Below the pieces are notes generated by a model. The model worked only from the letters and a program-made list of their open reading frames with translations, ran no database searches and was not told the origin of the DNA. Made by a program: the position numbers and the translations under genes. A DNA stretch of 64,000 nt from Flavobacterium sp. LHD-85 (GTDB taxonomy: Bacteria; Bacteroidota; Bacteroidia; Flavobacteriales; Flavobacteriaceae), in the NCBI RefSeq assembly GCF_030929595.1, contig NZ_JAVFVR010000010.1, positions 1-64,000 on the forward strand, written 5' to 3'. Positions 52,854 through 61,783 of this stretch are shown one piece after another. The first letter of the stretch is position 1; the number at the start of each line of letters is the position of its first letter.

Positions 52854-54851
52854 ATGATGAAAAATCTAGCAGCAACCTTCTTGGCTGTATTTTCAACAAT
52901 ATGCTGGGCGCAGGAAAAACCAAATGATAGTCTAGAAACCGTAAAGCTTAATGAAATAATTGTCATTGGAAGCAAACCTTCTTTACATCTAAAACAATCA
53001 AAATCATTAACCTCTGTAGAAGAATATCTCTCAAAATCATCAAAAGTAAATATGATTAAAAGAGGTGCTTATGCTTGGGAACCTGTTATAAATAACATGG
53101 CTACAGAACGTACCGTGATTACTATTGACGGAATGCGCATATTTGGTGCCTGTACCGACAAAATGGATCCGATTACTTCCTATGTTGAGGTTTCAAATTT
53201 AGCCGAAGCCACAATTGCGTCAGGACAGCAGGCAAGCTGTCACGGAGCTGGAATTGGCGGATCTGTCGATTTAAAACGCAATCAGTTTAGCGAGAAAAAT
53301 ACAGGCTGGAACGGCAGTTTAAATTCTGGTTTTGAAAGCAATAATCTGCAAAAGATTATTGGTGCCTCTTTAGGATATAATGATTCTCGATTTTATACTC
53401 ATATCGATTTTATGCATCGAGATGCCGATAATTATAAAGCAGGCGGCAATAAAGAAGTCCTTTTTTCTCAATTTACCAAATACAATATTTCTGCCAGTGC
53501 AGGATATTTTATAAACAAACAAAACCTCTTGGAAGCTTCTGTAATTTATGACAAAGCGACAAATGTGGGCTACCCTGCCCTTCCTATGGATGTTTCTTTA
53601 GCCGAAGCTAAAATTGTATCTCTAAGTTATAAATATGTGCCAAAATCTAACCTTATAACAAACTGGGAAACAAAAGGATATTTTAATTCTATCACCCATA
53701 AAATGGACGATACCAAAAGACCAAATGTACCAATACACATGGATATGCCGGGATGGTCTGATACGTATGGGTACTATTCGAGAATTAAAGGAAAAATCGA
53801 AAAACATAGTTTTCTAGCTGATTTAAACGGTTTTTACAATAAGTCCATTGCCGAGATGACAATGTATCCATCAAATCCAGATGAAAATTTGATGTTTATG
53901 TATACGTGGCCCGATGTTAGAACTTTATACAACGGATTGTCTTTAGAAGATAATATCACTATTTCCGGAAAAGATCAGCTGAGAATTGGAGCAAATCTCG
54001 GGTTCCAGAATAATACCGTAGCAAATGATTTCGGATTAGCGAGTCTCCGCATTTTTTATCCTGATATGGATGCTTCAAAAAACCGTTTTCTAAAAAGCTT
54101 TGCCACAAATTACACCAAAAATGAAGGGCAATTTGAGTTCGGATTTGGTTTGGCTTACGCCGAAAGAGCTCCATCGGTTTCTGAAGGCTACGGATTTTAT
54201 TTATACAACAGCAGTGATTTTTATGATTATATCGGAAATCCAAATTTAAAAAATGAAAATGCTCTTGAAGGAAACTTTTCTGTTGGATATAAAACATCAC
54301 AATTAGCAACAAAAATTACAGGTTCTTACTTTTATTTTTCAAATTATATAATAGGTAAAATTGATCCAAATACGCTTCCTATGACTATTGGTGCTTCTGG
54401 AGTAAAAAGATATGAAGCCATAGACAATGCCAAAATATTCAATGCCGATTTTAATCTGACTTATGATTTTCTAGAAAACTGGCAATTCAAATCACAATTG
54501 ACATATAGTTCAGGAAAAGATAATGAAGGAAATAATCTGCCCTTTATAAGTCCGATTAAATATAGTGCTGGAATCGATTTTAAGAAAGCAAATTTTAATG
54601 CAGGAATTAATGCTTTAGGAAATCTGGCTCAAAATGAATTTGCAAAAGTGTACGGACAAAGTAAAACTCCTGATTATCTCATTTTTGGAATTAATGCAGG
54701 CTATACTTTCAATTGGGACCAAAACAAATTTAAAATACAAACTGGTATGGAGAACATTTTTGATAAATATTACACCACTTATGCCGACTGGAACAAAATT
54801 CCGCGAATGGGTCGAAATGTCTTTGTAAATCTTAGTTTCTCTTTTAATTAA
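52854..54851 (+). CDS. TonB-dependent copper receptor (OprC/NosA-like)
   Basis: A 665-residue outer-membrane receptor with a signal peptide (ending TICWA), plug domain (about 30-150) and 22-strand barrel ending in NVFVNLSFSFN. In the plug, DGMRIFGACTDKMDP gives C100-x3-M104, and the barrel segment ITHKMDD gives H282-x-M284. Together these match the CxxxM and HxM copper-binding elements described for OprC. NosA, its close relative, is needed to load NosZ with copper in some denitrifiers. The location divergent from the nos operon supports copper import for NosZ. Confidence 0.88.
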   Translation: MMKNLAATFLAVFSTICWAQEKPNDSLETVKLNEIIVIGSKPSLHLKQSKSLTSVEEYLSKSSKVNMIKRGAYAWEPVINNMATERTVITIDGMRIFGACTDKMDPITSYVEVSNLAEATIASGQQASCHGAGIGGSVDLKRNQFSEKNTGWNGSLNSGFESNNLQKIIGASLGYNDSRFYTHIDFMHRDADNYKAGGNKEVLFSQFTKYNISASAGYFINKQNLLEASVIYDKATNVGYPALPMDVSLAEAKIVSLSYKYVPKSNLITNWETKGYFNSITHKMDDTKRPNVPIHMDMPGWSDTYGYYSRIKGKIEKHSFLADLNGFYNKSIAEMTMYPSNPDENLMFMYTWPDVRTLYNGLSLEDNITISGKDQLRIGANLGFQNNTVANDFGLASLRIFYPDMDASKNRFLKSFATNYTKNEGQFEFGFGLAYAERAPSVSEGYGFYLYNSSDFYDYIGNPNLKNENALEGNFSVGYKTSQLATKITGSYFYFSNYIIGKIDPNTLPMTIGASGVKRYEAIDNAKIFNADFNLTYDFLENWQFKSQLTYSSGKDNEGNNLPFISPIKYSAGIDFKKANFNAGINALGNLAQNEFAKVYGQSKTPDYLIFGINAGYTFNWDQNKFKIQTGMENIFDKYYTTYADWNKIPRMGRNVFVNLSFSFN

Positions 54852-54895
54852 AATTCAATTCTCAAGGTTAACATATACAAACAAATATAAAACAG

Positions 54896-54940
54896 TATGA
54901 TTAGAATCATGTTTTGAAAAAAATGATGATAATATATTTA
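54896..54940 (+). promoter_or_regulatory. Crp/Fnr-type box 3 with class II promoter before nadA
   Basis: TATGATTAGAATCATG (54896-54911); TATATTTA (54933-54940; one mismatch to TAnnTTTG) starts 29.5 bp from its centre on the plus strand. The opposite strand has no equivalent. The expected leader of about 100 bases contains a TCAGCTT/AAGCTGA stem just before nadA. Confidence 0.72.
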
Positions 54941-55042
54941 CCCTATTAAAATTATGTATTAAAATATATTTTAATACAAGCTTAAAAAATAAACACCATC
55001 AGCTTTATTAGGTTAGCGAAGCTGAAAATTCAAAGAATTAAA

Positions 55043-55975
55043 ATGAACAAGAACTTTTTAGTACAGGAAATAATCCGATTGAAAAAGGAAAAAAATGCTG
55101 TTATCCTGGCTCATTATTATCAAGATGAGGATATACAGGAAATAGCAGATTTTATTGGAGATAGTCTTGAACTGGCCAAAAAAGCTCAAAATACAAATGC
55201 TGATATTATCGTTTTTGCGGGAGTTCATTTTATGGCAGAAACAGCAAAAATTTTAAATCCAAACAAAAAAGTAGTACTACCCGATTGGAACGCTGGCTGC
55301 TCTCTTGCTGACGGCTGTCCTCCAGAAGATTTTAAATTATTTAAAGAACAGCATCCAGATCATATTGTGGTCACTTACATCAATTGTTCTGCCCAAATAA
55401 AAGCTATGAGCGATTTAGTTTGCACATCGGCAAATGCCAAAAAGATAATCGAATCTATACCGGCAGAACAAAAAATCATATTTGCTCCAGATGAAAATTT
55501 AGGCAAATATCTTCAAAAAGAAACCAAACGCGAACTGGTCTTATGGAAGGGCTCATGCGTTGTGCATGAAGCCTTTTCATTAGACAAACTAATTGAAATA
55601 TATAACAACAACCCAACTGCAAAAATTGCAGCACACCCTGAATCTGAAGACCATATTTTAAAAGCAGCACATTACATTGGCTCGACTTCGGGAATTATTA
55701 ATTTCATTAAAACGGATCCTGCTGCCGTTTTCATTGTGGCCACAGAAGCCGGTATCCTGCACGAGCTTTCAAAAGCTGTACCTGATAAAACGCTGATTCC
55801 GGCTCCTACCACAGAAGACAACAGCTGTGCCTGCAGTGAATGTGCCTATATGAAAATGAATACACTAGAAAAATTGTATTTGTGTCTTAAAAATGAAAGG
55901 CCAGAAATGCTGATTACAGAAGAATTGAGAACAGAAGCGCTAAAGCCTATTAAAAGAATGCTTGAACTATCATAA
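55043..55975 (+). CDS. nadA: Quinolinate synthase A
   Basis: A 310-residue enzyme condensing iminoaspartate with DHAP to form quinolinate for NAD synthesis. Motifs are VILAHYYQDEDIQEIADFIGDSLEL at the start, the Cys-bearing VTYINCSAQIKAMSD and WKGSCVVHEAF, and the C-terminal CACSECAYMKMNTLEKLYL; three of these Cys ligate an oxygen-sensitive [4Fe-4S] cluster. It is the first gene of the box-3 operon, followed by nadB after 27 bp. Placement in an anaerobiosis-related operon suggests it may be a dedicated anoxic copy. Confidence 0.95.
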   Translation: MNKNFLVQEIIRLKKEKNAVILAHYYQDEDIQEIADFIGDSLELAKKAQNTNADIIVFAGVHFMAETAKILNPNKKVVLPDWNAGCSLADGCPPEDFKLFKEQHPDHIVVTYINCSAQIKAMSDLVCTSANAKKIIESIPAEQKIIFAPDENLGKYLQKETKRELVLWKGSCVVHEAFSLDKLIEIYNNNPTAKIAAHPESEDHILKAAHYIGSTSGIINFIKTDPAAVFIVATEAGILHELSKAVPDKTLIPAPTTEDNSCACSECAYMKMNTLEKLYLCLKNERPEMLITEELRTEALKPIKRMLELS

Positions 55976-56002
55976 AAACGCAATAACTTAAATCAAAATA
56001 AC

Positions 56003-57517
56003 ATGCTTAAAACAGATATATTGATCATCGGTTCTGGTATTTCAGGATTATTTTTTGCCATGAAAACAGCAAAAAAGCGTCCAGACTTATCTATTGTTAT
56101 AATGACGAAAGAAACAGCCAAAAATACCAACACACAGCTCGCTCAAGGCGGTATTGCCGTGGTTACAGACCTTATAAAAGACAGTTTTAATAAACACATA
56201 CACGATACGCTTCGTTCTGGAGGCGGTTTGTGCGATAAAGATGTTGTTAATATGGTTATCAAACAAGCTCCTGAAAGGCTTCAGGAATTGATCGAAATCG
56301 GTGCCTCTTTTGATAAAAATGAAAAAGGACAATGGGATTTAGGATTAGAAGGCGGGCATTCACAGCATAGAATATTACATCATAAAGATAGCTCCGGACA
56401 GGAAATCGAGCAGAAACTGCTCAAAATAATCAAGAAAATGCCCAATATAGAACTCCTAGAAAATCATTTGGTCATTGACTTAAATACCGAAACAAAAAAA
56501 GCTAAAACTACTTGTACCGGAGCCTTTTTCTTTGAAAAGAAACACAACCGAATTAAATACATCAGAGCAAGAACAATTGTTTTATGCACTGGCGGATGCG
56601 GTCAGCTTTTTGAAAATACAACAAATCCGAAAATAGCAACCGGAGACGGATTGGCAATTGCAGCGCGTGCAGGTGCAGAAATTGCCGATATGCAATACAT
56701 TCAATTCCATCCGACTGCATTATTTACAGGAAAAGAAAATCCATTGTTTTTAATTTCAGAAGCTGTTAGAGGTTTTGGTGCTCATATTGTAAATGATGAA
56801 GGAAAAAGATTTTTGTTTAAATATGATATTCGAGGCGAATTGGCTACACGAGATATGGTCTCAAGTGCCATCAGTAAAGAACTTCAAGCGAGCGGGAAAA
56901 ATCATGTTTATTTAGACTGCAGACATTTAGATCCAAAGGCTTTTTCAAATCAATTTCCTGTAATTACAGCTCATTGCAATGAGTTGGGAATTCGTCCTGA
57001 AAAAGATCTGATCCCTGTTGTTCCCGCAGCTCATTATCAATGTGGCGGAATTAAAGTGGATCAAAATGGCGTTACTTCTATTAAAAATCTCTACGCTATT
57101 GGGGAATGCGCGAGAACGGGGCTTCATGGCAAAAACCGTCTGGCATCAAACTCACTTCTGGAAGGTTTGGTCTTTGCACATCAGGCTTCAGAAAGTGTAG
57201 ACAAAACTATTGCTGAATTTATTTTTTCATCCAAAATACTAATTCCGAAGTTTCCAAAGGCACACCAAGTCGATGATTACCTTGCTTTTGAAATACTAAA
57301 AAAAGAATTGCAAAAACTGGTTACCGCATTTTATACAAGCGAAGAACGCGATGCCGAATTAACTTTTGAAAAAATAAAAGAGCTTCATAATTATGCTGTT
57401 TCGCTTACAGAAGCACACGAAATCACGATTCCGTTTATTGAATTTTCGAACATGATTGCCGCTTCCTTGTTAATCATTAAACAATGTAAAGCTGCCGAAG
57501 ACCAAAAAATATGCTGA
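56003..57517 (+). CDS. nadB: L-aspartate oxidase
   Basis: A 504-residue FAD enzyme oxidising L-aspartate to iminoaspartate, passed to NadA. The N-terminal dinucleotide fold is ILIIGSGISGLFFAMK. Further marks are NTQLAQGGIAVV, the catalytic-region EGGHSQHRILHHKD, LISEAVRGFGAHIVN, and HYQCGGIKVD...LYAIGECARTGLHGKNRLASNSLLEGLVF. L-aspartate oxidase can use fumarate instead of O2, which fits its place in this anaerobic operon. It lies between nadA and ric. Confidence 0.95.
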   Translation: MLKTDILIIGSGISGLFFAMKTAKKRPDLSIVIMTKETAKNTNTQLAQGGIAVVTDLIKDSFNKHIHDTLRSGGGLCDKDVVNMVIKQAPERLQELIEIGASFDKNEKGQWDLGLEGGHSQHRILHHKDSSGQEIEQKLLKIIKKMPNIELLENHLVIDLNTETKKAKTTCTGAFFFEKKHNRIKYIRARTIVLCTGGCGQLFENTTNPKIATGDGLAIAARAGAEIADMQYIQFHPTALFTGKENPLFLISEAVRGFGAHIVNDEGKRFLFKYDIRGELATRDMVSSAISKELQASGKNHVYLDCRHLDPKAFSNQFPVITAHCNELGIRPEKDLIPVVPAAHYQCGGIKVDQNGVTSIKNLYAIGECARTGLHGKNRLASNSLLEGLVFAHQASESVDKTIAEFIFSSKILIPKFPKAHQVDDYLAFEILKKELQKLVTAFYTSEERDAELTFEKIKELHNYAVSLTEAHEITIPFIEFSNMIAASLLIIKQCKAAEDQKIC

Positions 57518-57547
57518 AACCATAAAAAATCTATACCCCCAACCATT

Positions 57548-58279
57548 ATGAAACTAACAAGTAAAACAACCATTGGTGAAATCGTGGCAGATGATTTCAA
57601 AACAGCAGCCATTTTTACAAAATTCCATATTGATTTTTGTTGCAAAGGACATCGAACGATAGAAGAAGTATGCAAAAAAAGAGATATAGAAGAAAGCGTT
57701 CTTATAGAACATATTGAAAAAGCAAGAACCAGTTCTGCCAATCAGTCTTTTGATTATAAAAGCTGGTCAGCAGATATGATTGCAGATTATATAACTAAAA
57801 CTCATCATAGATATGTTACAGAAAAATCCCCTGTAATATTAGAGTATTTAAATAAATTATGCGGTGTTCACGGTGCGATTCATCCTGAGCTTCACGAAAT
57901 TCATACTATTTTTTCAAAAACGTATTTAGATCTGACGGCTCATATGAAAAGAGAAGAGTTGGTTGTTTTTCCTTTTATTAAAAAAATGAAAGCCGCACAC
58001 AGTAAAGGTACAGAACTGAAAACACCGCCTTTTTTATCTATCGAAACACCAATATTAACTTTAAAAGATGATCATATCACAGAAGGACAGCGCTTTAAGA
58101 GAATTGCAGCTTTAACCAACAATTACACTCCGCCTGTTGACTCATGCAACACTTATAAAGTAGCTTTTCTGATGCTGGAAGAGTTTGACAAGGATTTAAA
58201 AAAGCATATTCACTTGGAAAACAACATTCTGTTTCCAAAAGCAATTGAACTTGAAAAAACATTTGAAAAAGTGTCTTAA
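57548..58279 (+). CDS. ric: Iron-sulphur cluster repair di-iron protein (RIC/ScdA/YtfE)
   Basis: A 243-residue cytoplasmic protein. The N-terminal DUF542/ScdA-N segment TIGEIVADDFKTAAIFTKFHIDFCCKGHRTIEEVC has the CC motif. The hemerythrin-like domain contains TKTHHRYV, LCGVHGAIHPELHEI, HMKREELVVFPFI, LKDDHITEG and LKKHIHLENNILFPKA, supplying the His/Glu di-iron ligands. RIC repairs Fe-S clusters damaged by NO or oxidants, here logically protecting NadA and NrdG. It is 30 bp after nadB and 14 bp before nrdD. Confidence 0.95.
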   Translation: MKLTSKTTIGEIVADDFKTAAIFTKFHIDFCCKGHRTIEEVCKKRDIEESVLIEHIEKARTSSANQSFDYKSWSADMIADYITKTHHRYVTEKSPVILEYLNKLCGVHGAIHPELHEIHTIFSKTYLDLTAHMKREELVVFPFIKKMKAAHSKGTELKTPPFLSIETPILTLKDDHITEGQRFKRIAALTNNYTPPVDSCNTYKVAFLMLEEFDKDLKKHIHLENNILFPKAIELEKTFEKVS

Positions 58280-58293
58280 ATAAAATCAAAACC

Positions 58294-60417
58294 ATGGAAA
58301 AATATGTAATCAAACGCAACGGAGATTATAAGCCTTTTGAAGCTTATAAGATTCAGGATGCCATTCAGAAAGCCTTTCAAAGTGTCAGTCAGCCTGTAGA
58401 CAAGAGAATATTTAAAACTGTCCTTTCTGGTCTTGAGGTAAAGTATTCTTGGCCTGTAGAGGAAATTCAAGACATTATAGAAAGAGTGCTTTTTGAGAAT
58501 GGATATTTCCAAACAATGCGTTCGTTTATAATTTATCGCCATACGAGAAAATTACAGCGAGAACATATTAATGGTTTAAACGATGACACTACTTATATAG
58601 ACAGTACACAAACTGTTGAAGAATATATCAACCAATCAGATTGGCGAATTAATGCTAATGCAAATATTTCGTACTCAAACGCGGGACTAGTCAGCAATAC
58701 CGCGGGAAAAGTAATTGCCAATTATTGGTTGGATAAAATATACAATAAAGAAGAAGGTTCTGCTCATAGGAATGGCGACATACACATCCATGATTTGGAT
58801 TGTCTTACCGGATACTGCGCTGGTTGGAGCTTGCGTGTGCTGTTAAATGAAGGTTTTAACGGCGTGCGCGGCCGTGTCGAGAGCAGACCTCCTTCTCATT
58901 TTAGAGAAGCATTGGGGCAAATGGCTAATTTCTTGGGAATTCTGCAAAGCGAATGGGCAGGCGCTCAAGCTTTCAGTTCTTTTGATACGTATTTGGCTCC
59001 TTATGTTTTCAAAGACCAACTTTCTTATGAAGAAGTTTTAAAAGGAATTAGAAGTTTTGTTTACAATCTAAATGTGCCTGCACGCTGGGGACAATCGCCT
59101 TTTACTAATATTACCTTGGATTGGAATGTACCAGAAGATCTAAAAGAACAGATTCCGACCCGAAATGACGAACATTTATTTTTGAAGGTTACTGACGAAA
59201 ATCTGATTTCGGAAGCTAAAAATAGAGGCGTTTCAAAATTGATAGATTTAAAATATGCTGACTTTCAAAAAGAAATGAATCTTATCAATAAAGCCTATTA
59301 CACCATTATGACCGAAGGCGATGCAAACGGACAGCCGTTTACATTCCCTATTCCAACGGTAAACATCACTGAAGATTTTGATTGGAATGGCGAAAATGTG
59401 GATTTGCTTTTTGAAAACACAGCTAAAATTGGTTCGTCTTATTTCCAGAATTTTATTGGAAGCCAATATCTGTTGGATGATAATGGAAACCGAATCGAAA
59501 ATCCAGATGCTTACAAACCAAATGCGGTACGCAGTATGTGCTGCCGTTTACAGCTAGATTTAAGAGAACTGCTAAAACGAGGAAATGGTCTTTTTGGAAG
59601 TGCCGAAATGACTGGAAGCATTGGCGTGGTAACCATTAACATGGCGCGCCTCGGATATTTGCATAAAGGAAACATCATTACTTTATTTGAACACTTAGAT
59701 GAATTGCTTCAAATAGCAAAATCAACTTTAGAAAAGAAAAGAATCTTCATCCAGCAAATGTACGACCGCGGACTTTATCCGTACACACAGCGCTATTTGA
59801 AACATTTTAGAAATCATTTTTCTACCATTGGCGTAAACGGAATGAACGAAATGGTTGTGAATTTTTCTGAAGGAAAACAAAACATAACGAATCCCTCAGG
59901 AATTCATTTTGCAACAGAAATTTTAGATCATATTCGACTGCGAATGAAAGAATTTCAAGAAGAAACAGGAAATCTTTATAATCTAGAAGCAACTCCGGCA
60001 GAAGGAACAACGTATCGTTTTGCAAAAGAAGATAAAAAACGTTTTCCAGAGATTTTACAAGCAGGACAAAACGAGAATATATACTATACAAATAGTTCAC
60101 AAATTCCGGTCGATCATACCGACGATCCTTTTGAAGCTTTATTGCTTCAAGACGAACTGCAATGCAAATATACTGGCGGTACAGTTTTACATCTTTATAT
60201 GAGAGAAAAAATTAGCAGTCCAGAAGCCTGTAAAAACTTCGTAAAAAAAGTTTTAACCAATTTTAAACTGCCTTATATAACCGTAACACCAATTTTCAGC
60301 ATTTGCCCTATTCATGGCTACTTAAATGGAGAACATGAATACTGTCCAAAATGCGACGAAATTTTACTCAATAAAAACAATCAAAAACACTTGGCTTATG
60401 AAAACGAAAACGCGTAA
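58294..60417 (+). CDS. nrdD: Anaerobic ribonucleoside-triphosphate reductase, main part (lacks the glycyl-radical segment)
   Basis: A 707-residue class III reductase. The N-terminal ATP-cone (about 3-90, VIKRNGDYKPFEAYKIQDAIQKAF) is followed by the barrel domain with DLDCLTGYCAGWSLRVLLNEGF, and the active-site Cys region. The C-terminal zinc site is CPIHGYLNGEHEYCPKC. The frame stops 20 residues after this site, before the RVMGY glycyl-radical motif that all active NrdD enzymes need. That motif is on an overlapping ORF at 60398-60565. Either the protein is naturally split, a programmed shift joins the two, or there is a frameshift in gene or sequence. Confidence 0.92.
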   Translation: MEKYVIKRNGDYKPFEAYKIQDAIQKAFQSVSQPVDKRIFKTVLSGLEVKYSWPVEEIQDIIERVLFENGYFQTMRSFIIYRHTRKLQREHINGLNDDTTYIDSTQTVEEYINQSDWRINANANISYSNAGLVSNTAGKVIANYWLDKIYNKEEGSAHRNGDIHIHDLDCLTGYCAGWSLRVLLNEGFNGVRGRVESRPPSHFREALGQMANFLGILQSEWAGAQAFSSFDTYLAPYVFKDQLSYEEVLKGIRSFVYNLNVPARWGQSPFTNITLDWNVPEDLKEQIPTRNDEHLFLKVTDENLISEAKNRGVSKLIDLKYADFQKEMNLINKAYYTIMTEGDANGQPFTFPIPTVNITEDFDWNGENVDLLFENTAKIGSSYFQNFIGSQYLLDDNGNRIENPDAYKPNAVRSMCCRLQLDLRELLKRGNGLFGSAEMTGSIGVVTINMARLGYLHKGNIITLFEHLDELLQIAKSTLEKKRIFIQQMYDRGLYPYTQRYLKHFRNHFSTIGVNGMNEMVVNFSEGKQNITNPSGIHFATEILDHIRLRMKEFQEETGNLYNLEATPAEGTTYRFAKEDKKRFPEILQAGQNENIYYTNSSQIPVDHTDDPFEALLLQDELQCKYTGGTVLHLYMREKISSPEACKNFVKKVLTNFKLPYITVTPIFSICPIHGYLNGEHEYCPKCDEILLNKNNQKHLAYENENA

Positions 60418-60565
60418 AATTCTAGAAGAGAACAAATCCCAAAGAAGCAAATGTTTGGTTTACACACGTGTAATGGGATATCACAGACCTGTAGAAAGTT
60501 TTAATATTGGAAAAAAAGGTGAACACCAACAGCGTACACATTTCGAAGAAACCATTATCTATTAA
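60398..60565 (+). CDS. Glycyl-radical C-terminal segment of NrdD on a separate overlapping ORF
   Basis: A 55-codon frame starting at an ATG 20 bases inside the end of nrdD. The product contains KCLVYTRVMGYHRPVESFN and GKKGEHQQRTHF, which is the canonical C-terminus of NrdD, with the radical glycine at G27 in RVMGY. It lies in the +1 frame relative to nrdD and its end overlaps the nrdG frame. The good start codon and the overlap with both neighbours suggest a coupled three-gene series, but a single-base indel in nrdD would look alike. If real, the radical-bearing part must associate with the main NrdD chain. Confidence 0.7.
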   Translation: MKTKTRKILEENKSQRSKCLVYTRVMGYHRPVESFNIGKKGEHQQRTHFEETIIY

Positions 60566-61235
60566 AGGAATATTTAGCCTCACGCCTTTTACTTTATTAG
60601 ATTATCCGCATAAAACAGCCTGCATTGTGTGGTTTGCGGGCTGTAACATGCGGTGTTTATACTGTTACAATCCAGATATTGTTTTAGGAAAAGGAAAAAT
60701 AGATTTTGAGTCTGTTCTTACTTTCCTTAAAACCCGAAAAGGACTATTAGATGGCGTAGTATTAAGCGGTGGCGAATGTACTTTGTACAAAAAAATAACT
60801 GATTTTATAAAAGAAATCAAAACAATGGGATTTGCGGTGAAAATAGATACCAACGGCTCCAACCCTAAAATATTAAATAGCCTGATTTGTGATCAATTAA
60901 TTGATTATGTCGCGTTAGATTACAAAAGTCTTCCTCATACCTTTAAAAAACTAACGCAATCAGGCTTATTTTCTGAATTTGAAGAAAGTTTACAACTTTT
61001 GATTCAATCGAATATTCCGTTTGAAGTTCGCACCACTTTTCATTCTTCTTTAATTACAGAAAATAATTTTGTGAATATGATAAAATATCTTGAATCTAAG
61101 CATTTTGAAGGAAACTATTATGTGCAACACTTTATGAATAATGTGCCAACACTTTCGAAGCTAGACGATTCGAATAAAGAAATGCAACTTAAAAACTTCT
61201 CTACTCCAAAAATAAAAGTTATTTTTAGAGATTGA
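60519..61235 (+). CDS. nrdG: Anaerobic ribonucleotide reductase activating protein (radical SAM)
   Basis: A 4Fe-4S radical-SAM enzyme of about 238 residues that installs the glycyl radical on NrdD. The cluster motif is VWFAGCNMRCLYCYNPDI (CxxxCxxC), and VVLSGGECTLY is the SAM-binding GGE. No ATG is available upstream of the conserved SLTPFTLLDYPHKTAC; I use GTG at 60519, with TTG at 60507 as the alternative. Both starts lie inside the glycyl-radical ORF, implying translational coupling. The order nrdD, nrdD', nrdG fits a functional set. Confidence 0.9.
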   Translation: MNTNSVHISKKPLSIKGIFSLTPFTLLDYPHKTACIVWFAGCNMRCLYCYNPDIVLGKGKIDFESVLTFLKTRKGLLDGVVLSGGECTLYKKITDFIKEIKTMGFAVKIDTNGSNPKILNSLICDQLIDYVALDYKSLPHTFKKLTQSGLFSEFEESLQLLIQSNIPFEVRTTFHSSLITENNFVNMIKYLESKHFEGNYYVQHFMNNVPTLSKLDDSNKEMQLKNFSTPKIKVIFRD

Positions 61236-61255
61236 CAACTCAAAATGAACACGTT

Positions 61256-61702
61256 ATGACTTTGCATCATTTTGTATTAATACTTCATCTTTTGGCTGCC
61301 ACAATCTGGGTTGGCGGTCATTTGCTTTTGGCTATTTGTTACCTTCCGACAGCGTTGAAGAAAAAAGATCCGCAGATTATTTTAAACTTCGAAAAGAAGT
61401 ATGAAAAACTCGGCATGTCTTCTCTCGCTTTACTCATTATAACCGGAATCTGGATGGCATATGATTTTGGTGTCACTGCAGAAACCTGGTTTCATTTTTC
61501 TACCGGATTTGAAAAGGTAGTTTCAATAAAACTAATTTTGCTTTTCTGCACTTTCTTTTGTGCGGTTTGTGCACAATTTTTCATTATTCCAAAACTTAAA
61601 CCTAATAATATCAACAAAATGACTGTCATTATATTAACTGTTACTTCAATTGGTATTGCAATGCTAATTTTGGGGTCGACACTGCGTTATGGCGGAATTT
61701 AA
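61256..61702 (+). CDS. CopD-family copper-related membrane protein
   Basis: A 148-residue protein with four membrane helices: HHFVLILHLLAATIWVGGHLLLAICY, LGMSSLALLIITGIWMAY, VVSIKLILLFCTFFCAVCAQFFI and MTVIILTVTSIGIAMLILGS. It is a CopD (PF05425-like) domain with the early His residues (HH...LH...GGH) that bind copper or haem. The ATG at 61256 is preferred over an upstream TTG. It is the last gene of the box-3 operon, 20 bases after nrdG, adding another copper link to this region. Confidence 0.85.
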   Translation: MTLHHFVLILHLLAATIWVGGHLLLAICYLPTALKKKDPQIILNFEKKYEKLGMSSLALLIITGIWMAYDFGVTAETWFHFSTGFEKVVSIKLILLFCTFFCAVCAQFFIIPKLKPNNINKMTVIILTVTSIGIAMLILGSTLRYGGI

Positions 61703-61729
61703 TTAACTCAACTAACTGATTTTTAATGC

Positions 61730-61766
61730 AAACGCAATCTCATAAAAAAATGAGATTGCGTTTTAA
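61730..61766. terminator. Bidirectional terminator
   Basis: 14-bp stem AAACGCAATCTCAT with its complement (61730-61743 and 61750-61763), between the convergent copD-like and transporter genes. Confidence 0.85.
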
Positions 61767-61783
61767 TTTTATAGCCTAATCAA

